Source: Allomuricauda sp. TMED12 (lineage in GTDB: Bacteria; Bacteroidota; Bacteroidia; Flavobacteriales; Flavobacteriaceae). From it: a stretch of DNA of 34,284 nt. The position numbers and the translations under genes were made by a program. The stretch lies in assembly GCA_002167435.2 (NCBI GenBank), contig NHBR02000020.1, forward strand, positions 1 to 34,284, given 5' to 3'. Each line of letters opens with the position of its first letter. Position 1 is the first letter of the stretch. The notes under the pieces are model-generated. The model ran no database searches and had not been told where the DNA came from. It worked only from the letters and a program-made list of their open reading frames with translations. This document shows, one piece after another, positions 14,934-21,734 of this stretch.

Positions 14934-14943
14934 AATAGGTGCT

Positions 14944-16113
14944 ATGAACAATGTTTACTTCACGGAAGAGCATAACTTATTCCGCGAAAGTTTAAAAGAT
15001 TTTTTGCAAAAGGAAGTCGTTCCCCATATTGATAAATGGGAAGAATCGGGTAAGATAGATGCGTTTATTTGGAGGAAGTTCGGTGAGATGGGTTATTTTG
15101 GGCTAATGACCCCGGAGGAATATTCCGGTTTGGCTCTGGACCTTTTCTATACGGTGATTTTTCTGGAAGAATTGCAAAAGATCAATTCAGGTGGTTTTGC
15201 GGCTGCCATGTGGGCGCATCAGTACTTGGCAATGACTTATTTAAACAAGTTGGCCAACGACGACCAAAAGCGAGCTTATCTGGAGCCAAGTGTACTTGGG
15301 GATAAGATTGGTTGCTTGGGAGTATCGGAACCATTTGGTGGCAGTGATGTTGCCGCTATGCGAACCACAGCAGAAAAGAAAGGTGATGTTTATATTGTGA
15401 ATGGTTCCAAAACTTTTATTACCAATGGGGTTTATGGGGACTATATCATATTGGCAGCAAAAACCGATAAAAATGCCGGTCATAAAGGAATCAGCATGTT
15501 TGTAATGGATATAAAGGCCAATGGTGTATCTGCAAGTAAATTAAACAAATTGGGTTGGCGTGCTTCCGATACTGCAGAACTGGCCTTTGATAATGTTGAA
15601 ATCCCGGCGGCCAATTTATTGGGAGTAGAAAACGAAGGCTTTGCTTATATAATGGAAGCATTTTCTTTGGAACGTTTGGTAATGGGTATAAATGCCCATG
15701 CAAGAGCGGAGTTTGCATTGGACTATGCATTGCAATACATGTCGGAACGTGAGGCATTTGGCAGGAGCATAGATCAATTTCAAGCGTTGCGCCATAGATT
15801 GGTAGACCTTTATTCGGATATGTTGTTGTGCAAGCAATTTAATTATGCTACCGTTTCGCAAATGGACAAAGGGGCTTATGTGGTCAAGGAAGCAACTATT
15901 TCCAAACTTAAATCCACAAAAATGGCGGATGAAGTAATCTACAATTGTCTTCAGTTTTTGGGTGGATATGGTTATATCGAAGATTATCCAATGGCAAGAA
16001 TGAGCAGGGATAGTAGGTTGGGGCCAATCGGTGGTGGCACATCGGAAATTTTAAAGGAAATTCTGGCCAAGATTATTGTGGATAAAAAGGAATACAAAAA
16101 GCCGAATACATAG
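14944..16113 (+). CDS. acyl-CoA dehydrogenase
   Basis: An FAD enzyme that makes the alpha,beta double bond in an acyl-CoA in beta-oxidation or branched-chain catabolism. The 389-residue protein has the FAD/substrate loop LGVSEPFGGSDVAAMRT (125-141), GSKTFITNG (154-162), LGWRASDTAEL (203-213), ERLVMGINAHARAE (243-256), and GGYGYIEDYPMARMSRD (340-356). The usual catalytic Glu position in the C-terminal YEGT motif is Gly here (IGGGTSEI, 362-369). The candidate base is E243 in SLERLV, the position used by isovaleryl-CoA and long-chain dehydrogenases. Chain length preference cannot be assigned. It follows the ComEA-like gene by 10 bp. Confidence 0.93.
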   Translation: MNNVYFTEEHNLFRESLKDFLQKEVVPHIDKWEESGKIDAFIWRKFGEMGYFGLMTPEEYSGLALDLFYTVIFLEELQKINSGGFAAAMWAHQYLAMTYLNKLANDDQKRAYLEPSVLGDKIGCLGVSEPFGGSDVAAMRTTAEKKGDVYIVNGSKTFITNGVYGDYIILAAKTDKNAGHKGISMFVMDIKANGVSASKLNKLGWRASDTAELAFDNVEIPAANLLGVENEGFAYIMEAFSLERLVMGINAHARAEFALDYALQYMSEREAFGRSIDQFQALRHRLVDLYSDMLLCKQFNYATVSQMDKGAYVVKEATISKLKSTKMADEVIYNCLQFLGGYGYIEDYPMARMSRDSRLGPIGGGTSEILKEILAKIIVDKKEYKKPNT

Positions 16114-16162
16114 ATAATCATTAAAAAAATAAAATATTTCTTTAACGGTTAAAGATCATTCG

Positions 16163-16170
16163 TATATTTG
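16163..16170 (+). promoter_or_regulatory. rpsU promoter -7 box
   Basis: TATATTTG matches TAnnTTTG 37 nt before the rpsU ATG. A -33 TTG is not clear at the expected distance. The predicted start leaves a leader of about 30 nt containing the Shine-Dalgarno sequence. Confidence 0.6.
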
Positions 16171-16190
16171 CACACCAAAAATTCTAAAAG

Positions 16191-16198
16191 AAAGGAGG
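16191..16198 (+). promoter_or_regulatory. strong Shine-Dalgarno sequence of rpsU
   Basis: aaaggagg, complementary to the 16S anti-Shine-Dalgarno sequence, ends 9 nt before the rpsU ATG. I see no comparable sequence at the correct distance before the other genes here. Studies of Flavobacterium johnsoniae ribosomes show bS21 helps hide the anti-Shine-Dalgarno sequence, and rpsU is the exceptional gene that keeps a strong one, pointing to autoregulation. Confidence 0.85.
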
Positions 16199-16207
16199 TT
16201 GTAGCCC

Positions 16208-16402
16208 ATGTTAATTATACCAGTAAAAGAAGGAGAAAACATCGATAGAGCTTTAAAGCGTTTCAAACGTAAGTTCGACAGAACAGGTACCATGCGTCAG
16301 TTAAGAACAAGACAGCAGTTTACTAAACCTTCTGTAGAGCGTAGAGCGCAAATTCAAAAAGCACAATACATTCAAGGCCTAAGAGACCAAGAAGAAGTAT
16401 AG
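16208..16402 (+). CDS. rpsU: 30S ribosomal protein bS21
   Basis: bS21 sits near the 3' end of 16S rRNA on the small-subunit platform. The 64-residue basic protein begins MLIIPVKEGENIDRALKRFK and has FDRTGTMRQLRTRQQFTKPS and VERRAQIQKAQYIQGLRDQEE, the usual pattern for Bacteroidota S21. It is a single-gene unit between its own promoter and a strong terminator. In this lineage bS21 blocks the anti-Shine-Dalgarno sequence; ribosomes lacking it should therefore translate this mRNA preferentially, giving feedback control. Confidence 0.97.
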   Translation: MLIIPVKEGENIDRALKRFKRKFDRTGTMRQLRTRQQFTKPSVERRAQIQKAQYIQGLRDQEEV

Positions 16403-16427
16403 GGCTATCGCTTTAACAAAATATATC

Positions 16428-16459
16428 AATCCCGTTCCAATATTGGAACGGGATTTTTC
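16428..16459 (+). terminator. rpsU terminator
   Basis: A perfect 13-bp inverted repeat, aatcccgttccaa (16428-16440) with ttggaacgggatt (16443-16455), is followed by ttt before cgtttt. It ends the rpsU transcript. Confidence 0.88.
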
Positions 16460-16461
16460 GT

Positions 16462-16495
16462 TTTGGCTATACCGCAATTGTAATTATTACCTTTG
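16462..16495 (+). promoter_or_regulatory. Xer recombinase promoter abutting the start codon
   Basis: TACCTTTG (16488-16495) fits the -7 consensus and TTTG (16462-16465) lies 22 nt upstream. Only four bases separate the -7 box from the ATG at 16500, so transcription should begin at or within a few bases of the start codon. Confidence 0.65.
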
Positions 16496-16499
16496 ATAT

Positions 16500-17390
16500 A
16501 TGTCCGTATCAGCTTTTATATCATATTTAAGGTTGGAGAAAAATTATTCCAAGCATACCATTAAGGCATATGAGAGTGACATTGAGAACTTTGCTGACTT
16601 TTGCAAACAGGATTATGGGGAGCGAAACCTGGAAAAGGTTTCTTATCCATTAATAAGAAATTGGATCGTTGCCTTATCCGATCAAGGAGTTTCCAACAGA
16701 ACCATCAACAGAAAAATATCTTCCTTGCAGGCTTATTATAAATTTTTGTTGAAGGTGGGTGATATAACTATTTCGCCCTTGGTTAAGCACAGGGCGCTCA
16801 AAACCAGTAAAAAGGTAGAGGTTCCTTTTTCGGAAACTGAGATGGAAGCCATTTTGTCCGAAATCCCTTTTGCTAATGATTTTGAAGGTGAACGGGATAA
16901 ACTTATCATTGAATTATTGTATACCACGGGGATGCGAAGGGCTGAGCTGGTAAATTTAAAAATATCGGATGTGGACTTATCGGGACAAGTCCTGAAGGTA
17001 TTGGGAAAAAGAAACAAAGAACGTATTCTTCCCTTGTTACCATCTGCCATGGAACAGATTAATAAGTATTTGATCAAACGTTCTGAACTTAAAAATGTAT
17101 TGGATTCCTCTTATCTATTATTAACAAAAGATGGTCTTAAAATTTATGAAACACTTGTTTATCGAACTATAAATAAGTATTTTAGTTTGGTGTCCCCCAA
17201 GGTGAAAAAGAGCCCGCATATACTCAGGCACACCTTTGCAACGCACTTGCTCAACCAGGGGGCGGATTTAAATTCCGTAAAGGAATTGTTGGGTCATTCC
17301 AGTTTGGCATCCACACAAGTGTACACACATAATAGCATTGCCGAACTGAAAAAAGTACATCAAAAGGCCCACCCAAGAAACAAGAAATAA
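16500..17390 (+). CDS. xerC: Xer-type tyrosine recombinase
   Basis: A 296-residue site-specific recombinase of the XerC/XerD class, which resolves chromosome dimers at dif. The N-terminal core-binding domain (1-100) has RLEKNYSKHTIKAYESDIENF and VSNRTINRKISSLQAYYKFL. The catalytic set is complete: R146 (TGMRRAEL), K170 (LGKRNKER), H240 and R243 (HILRHTFATHLL), H266 (LLGHSSLASTQVYTH) and nucleophile Y275. Residue spacing is close to that of E. coli XerD. Housekeeping neighbours (rpsU, hpf) argue against a phage integrase. XerC versus XerD cannot be separated with confidence from one copy, so the symbol is provisional. Confidence 0.88.
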   Translation: MSVSAFISYLRLEKNYSKHTIKAYESDIENFADFCKQDYGERNLEKVSYPLIRNWIVALSDQGVSNRTINRKISSLQAYYKFLLKVGDITISPLVKHRALKTSKKVEVPFSETEMEAILSEIPFANDFEGERDKLIIELLYTTGMRRAELVNLKISDVDLSGQVLKVLGKRNKERILPLLPSAMEQINKYLIKRSELKNVLDSSYLLLTKDGLKIYETLVYRTINKYFSLVSPKVKKSPHILRHTFATHLLNQGADLNSVKELLGHSSLASTQVYTHNSIAELKKVHQKAHPRNKK

Positions 17391-17444
17391 AATTCTTGTA
17401 TTGTTTAACTTCACTGTCACGGACAGTACTAAAAACTTCGTCTT

Positions 17445-17747
17445 ATGAAAGTAAACGCACAATCGGTAAATTTTACAGCTGATGGTAAACTCATCGACTT
17501 TGTCCAAAAACGAATGGATAAGTTGGAATTGTTCTACGACAAGGTAATTGAATCGGATGTATATTTAAAAGTTGAAAACACCAGTGCTAAAGAAAATAAG
17601 ATAGTAGAAATCATGGTGTTTGTGCCTAGGGACAAAATCATGGTGAAAAAACAATGTAAGACTTTTGAGGAGGCTGTGGATTCGGCCTGTAGTTCATTGG
17701 AAAGACAGTTGGTAAAAAAGAAGGAAAAGCAGAGGGCAAAAGCTTGA
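17445..17747 (+). CDS. hpf: ribosome hibernation promoting factor (HPF/YfiA family)
   Basis: A 100-residue protein of the short HPF/RaiA family that binds the decoding centre of idle 30S subunits in stationary phase. Recognisable parts are MKVNAQSVNFTADGKLIDFV, KLELFYDKVIESDVYLKVE, VEIMVFVPRDKIMVKKQCKTFEEAVDSACSSLERQL and a basic tail KKKEKQRAKA. It is the short form without the C-terminal dimerisation domain. It lies 54 bp after the recombinase gene; a small hairpin (actgtc 17413-17418 with gacagt 17422-17427) is in that gap. A terminator hairpin at 17801-17826 lies about 50 bp downstream. Confidence 0.92.
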   Translation: MKVNAQSVNFTADGKLIDFVQKRMDKLELFYDKVIESDVYLKVENTSAKENKIVEIMVFVPRDKIMVKKQCKTFEEAVDSACSSLERQLVKKKEKQRAKA

Positions 17748-17768
17748 TGAAAATTTTTCAAAATTTAT

Positions 17769-17798
17769 TTTGAATTAAAATATAAATATATACATTTG
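17769..17798 (+). promoter_or_regulatory. tRNA cluster promoter
   Basis: TTTG (17769-17772) and TACATTTG (17791-17798) are separated by 18 nt, a good match to the Bacteroidota consensus. It precedes tRNA-Thr by 50 nt. The predicted start (about 17803) falls inside the hairpin at 17801-17820. Confidence 0.7.
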
Positions 17799-17800
17799 CA

Positions 17801-17826
17801 GTCCGTTAGAAATAGCGGGCTTTTTT
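17801..17826 (+). terminator. hairpin with GAAA tetraloop and T6 tract after hpf
   Basis: gtccgtta (17801-17808) pairs with tagcgggc (17813-17820), two G-U pairs included, around a GAAA tetraloop, followed by six T (17821-17826). It looks like an intrinsic terminator for hpf. It lies downstream of the -7 box of the tRNA promoter, so a transcript starting here would lack part of the 5' arm. Confidence 0.65.
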
Positions 17827-17848
17827 AGTGAATAAAAAGCGGTGAAAT

Positions 17849-17922
17849 GCCGATATAGCTCAGCTGGCTAGAGCAGCTGATTTGTAATCAGCAGGTCGTG
17901 GGTTCGAGTCCCTCTATCGGCT
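17849..17922 (+). tRNA. tRNA-Thr (anticodon TGT)
   Basis: 74 nt. Acceptor stem GCCGATA/TATCGGC pairs fully, the D arm has GCTCAGC...GAGC, the anticodon loop TTGTAAT gives TGT, and the T arm is GTGGGTTCGAGTCCCTC-like with a TTCGAGT loop. CCA is not encoded. Confidence 0.95.
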
Positions 17923-17945
17923 CGTAAGTTACTGAAAATTAAGGC

Positions 17946-18028
17946 GGGGGGATACTCAAGCGGCCAACGAGGACAGACTGTAAATCTGTTGGTTTTTACC
18001 TTCGCAGGTTCGAATCCTGCTCCCCCCA
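17946..18028 (+). tRNA. tRNA-Tyr (anticodon GTA)
   Basis: 83 nt with the long variable arm of a class II tRNA. Acceptor stem GGGGGGA/TCCCCCC, anticodon stem-loop ACAGA-CTGTAAA-TCTGT with anticodon GTA, T arm GCAGG-TTCGAAT-CCTGC, discriminator A. Confidence 0.95.
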
Positions 18029-18033
18029 CAAAA

Positions 18034-18051
18034 GTTGTTCAGCGGAACAAC
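18034..18051 (+). other. hairpin between tRNA-Tyr and tRNA-Gly
   Basis: gttgttc (18034-18040) pairs with gaacaac (18045-18051) around agcg. There is no T-tract directly after it, so it is more likely an RNA processing structure than a terminator. Confidence 0.5.
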
Positions 18052-18108
18052 TGGGAAGAAGGTTTTTTTGAAATATTGGAATCTTTGGATGAAAGTCCTG
18101 AAAAAAAT

Positions 18109-18181
18109 GCGGGAGTAGCTCAGTTGGTAGAGCGTCAGCCTTCCAAGCTGAATGTCGCCGGTTCGAACCCGGTCTCCCGCT
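18109..18181 (+). tRNA. tRNA-Gly (anticodon TCC)
   Basis: 73 nt. Acceptor GCGGGAG/CTCCCGC, D arm GCTCAGTTGGTAGAGC, anticodon stem-loop TCAGC-CTTCCAA-GCTGA with anticodon TCC, T arm GCCGG-TTCGAAC-CCGGT. Confidence 0.95.
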
Positions 18182-18270
18182 CTAAACTTGAAACTTTGTT
18201 TTCAAGATGAAGGTTGAAGTTTTGACGAGCTAGACTTGTAACTTTAAACTCTAAACCTGATAACCCATAG
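18182..18270. repeat. degenerate repeats between tRNA-Gly and tRNA-Thr
   Basis: The spacer contains imperfect copies of an AACTTTAAACTCTAAACC-like unit (for example aaacttgaaactttg near 18183 and taactttaaactctaaacct near 18238). It resembles short intergenic repeats of flavobacteria. No gene is visible. Confidence 0.4.
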
Positions 18271-18342
18271 GCCGGTGTAGCTCAGGGGTAGAGCGTTTCC
18301 TTGGTAAGGAAGAGGTCACGGGTTCAAATCCCGTCATTGGCT
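18271..18342 (+). tRNA. tRNA-Thr (anticodon GGT)
   Basis: 72 nt. Acceptor GCCGGTG/CATTGGC with two G-T wobbles, D arm GCTCAGGGGTAGAGC, anticodon stem-loop TTTCC-TTGGTAA-GGAAG with anticodon GGT, T arm CGGG-TTCAAAT-CCCG. The second threonine isoacceptor in the cluster. Confidence 0.94.
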
Positions 18343-18389
18343 CAAAACGATTTGTACACTAATATAAACTAAGATTAAAATTATTTAAA

Positions 18390-19577
18390 ATGGCAAAGGA
18401 AACTTTTGATCGTTCCAAACCGCACTTAAATATTGGTACCATTGGACACGTGGATCACGGTAAAACTACATTGACCGCTGCTATTACCACTGTATTGGCC
18501 AACGCAGGTTTGTCTGAAACAAGAAGCTTTGATTCTATTGACAATGCTCCTGAAGAAAAAGAAAGAGGTATTACAATCAACACTTCACACGTTGAGTACC
18601 AAACAGAAAACCGTCACTATGCGCACGTTGACTGTCCTGGTCACGCGGATTACGTAAAGAACATGGTTACTGGTGCTGCTCAGATGGACGGTGCTATCTT
18701 GGTTGTTGCTGCGACAGATGGTCCTATGCCACAAACTCGTGAGCACATCCTATTGGGACGTCAGGTAGGTATTCCACGTATCGTCGTTTTCTTGAACAAA
18801 GTTGACATGGTGGATGATGAGGAGCTTTTGGAACTTGTTGAGATGGAAGTAAGAGAATTGCTTTCTTTCTACGAGTATGATGGTGACAATGGTCCTGTTA
18901 TCGCTGGTTCTGCACTTGGTGCTTTGAACGGTGAGCAAAAATGGGTTGACACTGTTATGGAGTTGATGAAGGCTGTTGATGAGTGGATCGAAGAGCCAGA
19001 GCGTGAAGTTGACAAAGACTTCCTTATGCCAATTGAAGATGTATTCACTATTACAGGTCGTGGTACCGTTGCTACTGGTCGTATCGAAACTGGTGTTGCC
19101 AACACAGGTGATCCTGTTGATATTATCGGTATGGGTGCTGAAAAATTGACTTCTACTATTACAGGGGTTGAGATGTTCCGTAAGATTTTGGATAGAGGTG
19201 AAGCTGGTGATAACGTAGGTCTTCTTTTGAGAGGTATCGAGAAATCCGATATCAAAAGAGGGATGGTTATCTGTAAGCCAGGTTCTGTGAAGCCACACGC
19301 TAAATTTAAAGCTGAGGTTTATATCCTTAAAAAAGAAGAAGGTGGACGTCACACTCCATTCCACAACAACTACCGTCCACAGTTCTACTTGAGAACTACA
19401 GATGTAACAGGTAACATTAACTTGCCTGATGGTGTTGAGATGGTAATGCCAGGTGATAACTTGACAATTACTGTGGATTTGATTCAGCCTGTAGCTTGTA
19501 GCGTTGGTTTACGTTTTGCTATCCGTGAGGGTGGTAGAACCGTAGGTGCCGGTCAGGTTACTGAGATTTTAGATTAA
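18390..19577 (+). CDS. tuf: elongation factor Tu
   Basis: EF-Tu carries aminoacyl-tRNA to the ribosome as a GTP complex. The 395-residue protein has the G1 loop GHVDHGKT (19-26), the switch region [12 protein letters not shown] (59-70), G3 DCPGHADY (81-88), G4 NKVD (136-139) and the effector-domain motifs [14 protein letters not shown] and [10 protein letters not shown]. The C-terminal [22 protein letters not shown] is intact. It begins 47 bp after tRNA-Thr and has the optimised codon use of a highly expressed gene. Cotranscription with the upstream tRNAs is likely because no terminator is seen between them. Confidence 0.98.
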   Translation: MAKETFDRSKPHLNIGTIGHVDHGKTTLTAAITTVLANAGLSETRSFDSIDNAPEEKERGITINTSHVEYQTENRHYAHVDCPGHADYVKNMVTGAAQMDGAILVVAATDGPMPQTREHILLGRQVGIPRIVVFLNKVDMVDDEELLELVEMEVRELLSFYEYDGDNGPVIAGSALGALNGEQKWVDTVMELMKAVDEWIEEPEREVDKDFLMPIEDVFTITGRGTVATGRIETGVANTGDPVDIIGMGAEKLTSTITGVEMFRKILDRGEAGDNVGLLLRGIEKSDIKRGMVICKPGSVKPHAKFKAEVYILKKEEGGRHTPFHNNYRPQFYLRTTDVTGNINLPDGVEMVMPGDNLTITVDLIQPVACSVGLRFAIREGGRTVGAGQVTEILD

Positions 19578-19601
19578 TCATTTTAGAATAAAATTGCACG
19601 T

Positions 19602-19632
19602 AAGGGTGTCCCGATTTTCTCGGGATACCTTT
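19602..19632 (+). other. 13-bp hairpin between tuf and tRNA-Trp
   Basis: aagggtgtcccga (19602-19614) pairs with tcgggatacctt and the next t (19620-19632), with two G-T wobbles, loop 5 nt. There is no clear T-tract after it, so it may be a weak terminator or an RNA cleavage site between tuf mRNA and tRNA-Trp. Confidence 0.55.
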
Positions 19633-19646
19633 CAGTGTAATTATAA

Positions 19647-19719
19647 ACGGGTGTAGCTCAGTTGGTAGAGCACTGGTCTCCAAAACCAGGTGTCGGGAGT
19701 TCGAGTCTCTCCTCCCGTG
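19647..19719 (+). tRNA. tRNA-Trp (anticodon CCA)
   Basis: 73 nt. D arm GCTCAGTTGGTAGAGC, anticodon stem-loop CTGGT-CTCCAAA-ACCAG with anticodon CCA, T arm GGGAG-TTCGAGT-CTCTC, discriminator G as usual for bacterial tRNA-Trp. The acceptor stem ACGGGTG/CTCCCGT has one T-T mismatch at the sixth pair. It lies 21 bp before secE, the common arrangement. Confidence 0.93.
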
Positions 19720-19740
19720 CAAGCAAAATTCATAAAGATC

Positions 19741-19929
19741 ATGGTCACTTACATAAAGGAATCATTAGAAGAACTTAAAAACAATGTTACTTGGTTGGAA
19801 AGAAGTAAAGCTTCTAACCTAATGGTTATTGTGGCGGTTTTCTCCATTTTATTTGCCTTGGCAACTTGGGGTGTAGATTCCTTGTTCAGTAACTTGATCA
19901 CATTGTATTTTGAAAAATTAATAGGGTAA
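19741..19929 (+). CDS. secE: preprotein translocase subunit SecE
   Basis: SecE is the small clamp subunit of the SecYEG channel. The 62-residue protein starts at ATG 19741 (MVTYIKESLEELKNNVTWLE); reading further upstream would enter tRNA-Trp. It has the amphipathic helix with the conserved ELKNNVTWLERSKA element and one transmembrane helix (about 27-47, LMVIVAVFSILFALATWGVD). This is the usual one-helix form. It lies 12 bp before nusG. Confidence 0.95.
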   Translation: MVTYIKESLEELKNNVTWLERSKASNLMVIVAVFSILFALATWGVDSLFSNLITLYFEKLIG

Positions 19930-19941
19930 AGATCGGTCGAT

Positions 19942-20493
19942 ATGTCTGAGGTTCTGGAGAAAAAATGGTATGTAGTTAGAGCGGTCAGTGGTCAAGAGAA
20001 CAAGATCAAAGGCTATATAGAAAGCGAGGTAGAGCGCGCAGGTTTTGGCGACTATCTTGAAGAGGTTCTAGTGCCTACCGAGAAAGTTGTTCAGATCAGG
20101 AACGGAAAGAAAATAAATAAAGAACGTGTTTACTTTCCCGGATATATCATGATAAAGGCCAATCTTGGAGGGGAAATGGTTCACATTATCCGATCCATAA
20201 CCAATGTTATTGGTTTCTTGGGCGAAGTTAAAGGTGGTGATCCAATTCCTTTAAGAAAATCCGAAGTAAACCGTATGCTTGGGAAAGTGGACGAGTTGGC
20301 TGTCAATACAGACAATGTTGCGATTCCATTTGTGTTAGGAGAAACGGTTAAGGTTATTGATGGACCTTTTAACGGATTCAATGGAACTGTTGAGAAAATC
20401 AATGAAGAAAAGCGTAAGCTAGAAGTGATGGTGAAAATCTTCGGAAGAAAAACACCATTGGAACTTAGCTATATGCAAGTAGAAAAAGTATAA
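19942..20493 (+). CDS. nusG: transcription termination/antitermination factor NusG
   Basis: NusG binds the RNA polymerase clamp and links it to Rho or the ribosome. The 183-residue protein has the NGN domain (KKWYVVRAVSGQENKIKGYIE, VLVPTEKVVQIRNGKK, VYFPGYIMIKA, VIGFLG) and the C-terminal KOW domain (GETVKVIDGPFNGFNGTVEKINEEKRKLEVMVKIFGRKTPLEL). Length and plan are normal. It is followed by a 67-bp gap to rplK that contains a small hairpin (20518-20539). Confidence 0.98.
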   Translation: MSEVLEKKWYVVRAVSGQENKIKGYIESEVERAGFGDYLEEVLVPTEKVVQIRNGKKINKERVYFPGYIMIKANLGGEMVHIIRSITNVIGFLGEVKGGDPIPLRKSEVNRMLGKVDELAVNTDNVAIPFVLGETVKVIDGPFNGFNGTVEKINEEKRKLEVMVKIFGRKTPLELSYMQVEKV

Positions 20494-20517
20494 TTAGAGC
20501 TGTTACATATATAAAGC

Positions 20518-20539
20518 TGTGTTGCTTCCAATTGACACA
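20518..20539 (+). promoter_or_regulatory. small hairpin in the rplK leader
   Basis: tgtgtt (20518-20523) pairs with gacaca (20534-20539), closing a 10-nt loop, 21 nt before the rplK ATG. Position is right for an L1 autoregulatory site of the L11-L1 operon, but the match to a known L1 site is not demonstrated. Confidence 0.25.
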
Positions 20540-20560
20540 CTTTAAATTTAATTAGAAACA

Positions 20561-20998
20561 ATGGCAAAAGAAGTAGATAAGGTAGTTAAATTACAAGTTA
20601 GGGGAGGTGCTGCGAACCCATCGCCACCGGTTGGACCCGCCTTAGGTGCTGCTGGTGTTAACATCATGGAGTTCTGTAAGCAGTTTAATGCTCGTACACA
20701 GGACAAGCCAGGCAAAGTATTGCCGGTTGTTATCACCGTTTACAAAGACAAATCTTTCGAGTTTGTTGTAAAAACACCACCTGCGGCAGTTCAATTGATG
20801 GAAGCAGCTAAGATTAAAAAAGGATCTGGCGAACCTAACAGGGTTAAAAACGGTTCAGTATCATGGGATCAAGTAAAAGCAATCGCGGAAGATAAAATGG
20901 TCGACCTTAATGCTTTTACAGTGGAGTCTGCAATGAGTATGGTTGCAGGTACCGCTAGATCAATGGGACTGAAAATAGCCGGGCAAAGACCTTTTTAA
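20561..20998 (+). CDS. rplK: 50S ribosomal protein uL11
   Basis: uL11 binds the GTPase-associated centre of 23S rRNA. The 145-residue protein begins [20 protein letters not shown] with the conserved [23 protein letters not shown], then [20 protein letters not shown] and [10 protein letters not shown] at the end. It is the first gene of the rplK-rplA-rplJ-rplL block. Confidence 0.98.
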   Translation: MAKEVDKVVKLQVRGGAANPSPPVGPALGAAGVNIMEFCKQFNARTQDKPGKVLPVVITVYKDKSFEFVVKTPPAAVQLMEAAKIKKGSGEPNRVKNGSVSWDQVKAIAEDKMVDLNAFTVESAMSMVAGTARSMGLKIAGQRPF

Positions 20999-21019
20999 AA
21001 TCTTAAAAAGCATTATTAA

Positions 21020-21712
21020 ATGGCAAAGTTGACTAAAAAGCAGAAAGACGCCCAATCCAAAATAGATAAGAACAAACTCTATTCTTTGGAAGAGGCATCA
21101 GCTTTAGTAAAAGAAATAACCAATGTAAAATTTGATGCTTCCATTGATTTGGCAGTTCGTTTGGGTGTAGATCCAAGAAAAGCCAATCAAATGGTACGTG
21201 GCGTTGTTACACTTCCTCATGGAACAGGTAAAGACGTAAAAGTTTTGGCATTGGTGACACCGGACAAAGAAGCAGAAGCTACAGAAGCAGGTGCTGATTT
21301 TGTTGGGTTGGACGAATATTTGGAAAAAATTAAAGGCGGTTGGACCGATGTTGATGTAATCATCACTATGCCAAGCGTTATGGGTAAACTAGGTCCATTA
21401 GGTAGAATTTTGGGTCCTAGAGGTTTAATGCCCAATCCAAAAACTGGTACCGTAACCATGGATGTTGCCAAAGCAGTATCCGATGTTAAGGCCGGTAAGA
21501 TAGACTTTAAAGTGGACAAAACGGGTATTGTACACGCTGCAATCGGAAAAGCTTCTTTCTCTGCGGACAAAATCGCAGGAAATGCTAGGGAGTTGATTGA
21601 CACCTTGGTGAAAATGAAGCCTTCTGCATCGAAAGGTGTTTACATGAGAAGTATTTACTTGTCCAGTACCATGAGTCCTAGTATTCAATTAGATCCAAAA
21701 GCAGTTCAATAA
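21020..21712 (+). CDS. rplA: 50S ribosomal protein uL1
   Basis: uL1 forms the mobile L1 stalk that helps release deacylated tRNA, and in other bacteria it represses its own operon. The 230-residue protein has [59 protein letters not shown] (residues about 125-150) and [19 protein letters not shown]. It lies 21 bp after rplK. Confidence 0.98.
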   Translation: MAKLTKKQKDAQSKIDKNKLYSLEEASALVKEITNVKFDASIDLAVRLGVDPRKANQMVRGVVTLPHGTGKDVKVLALVTPDKEAEATEAGADFVGLDEYLEKIKGGWTDVDVIITMPSVMGKLGPLGRILGPRGLMPNPKTGTVTMDVAKAVSDVKAGKIDFKVDKTGIVHAAIGKASFSADKIAGNARELIDTLVKMKPSASKGVYMRSIYLSSTMSPSIQLDPKAVQ

Positions 21713-21734
21713 CTGGTAGTTCAATTTTATAACT

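Noticed and set aside
16500..17390. Phage or integrative-element integrase
   Set aside because: Length and residue spacing match housekeeping Xer recombinases, neighbours are core genes, and no attachment-site duplication or cargo is seen; the nearby tRNAs are intact.
17989..18210. Plus-strand frame spanning tRNA-Tyr and tRNA-Gly
   Set aside because: It covers two well-formed tRNA genes; its apparent protein is the translation of tRNA sequence.
18750..19364. Antisense frame of 204 codons within tuf
   Set aside because: Long antisense frames are expected opposite highly expressed genes with restricted codon use; there is no promoter or family match.
19690..19740. Upstream extension of secE
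   Set aside because: It would overlap the T arm and acceptor stem of tRNA-Trp; the normal SecE N-terminus begins at 19741.
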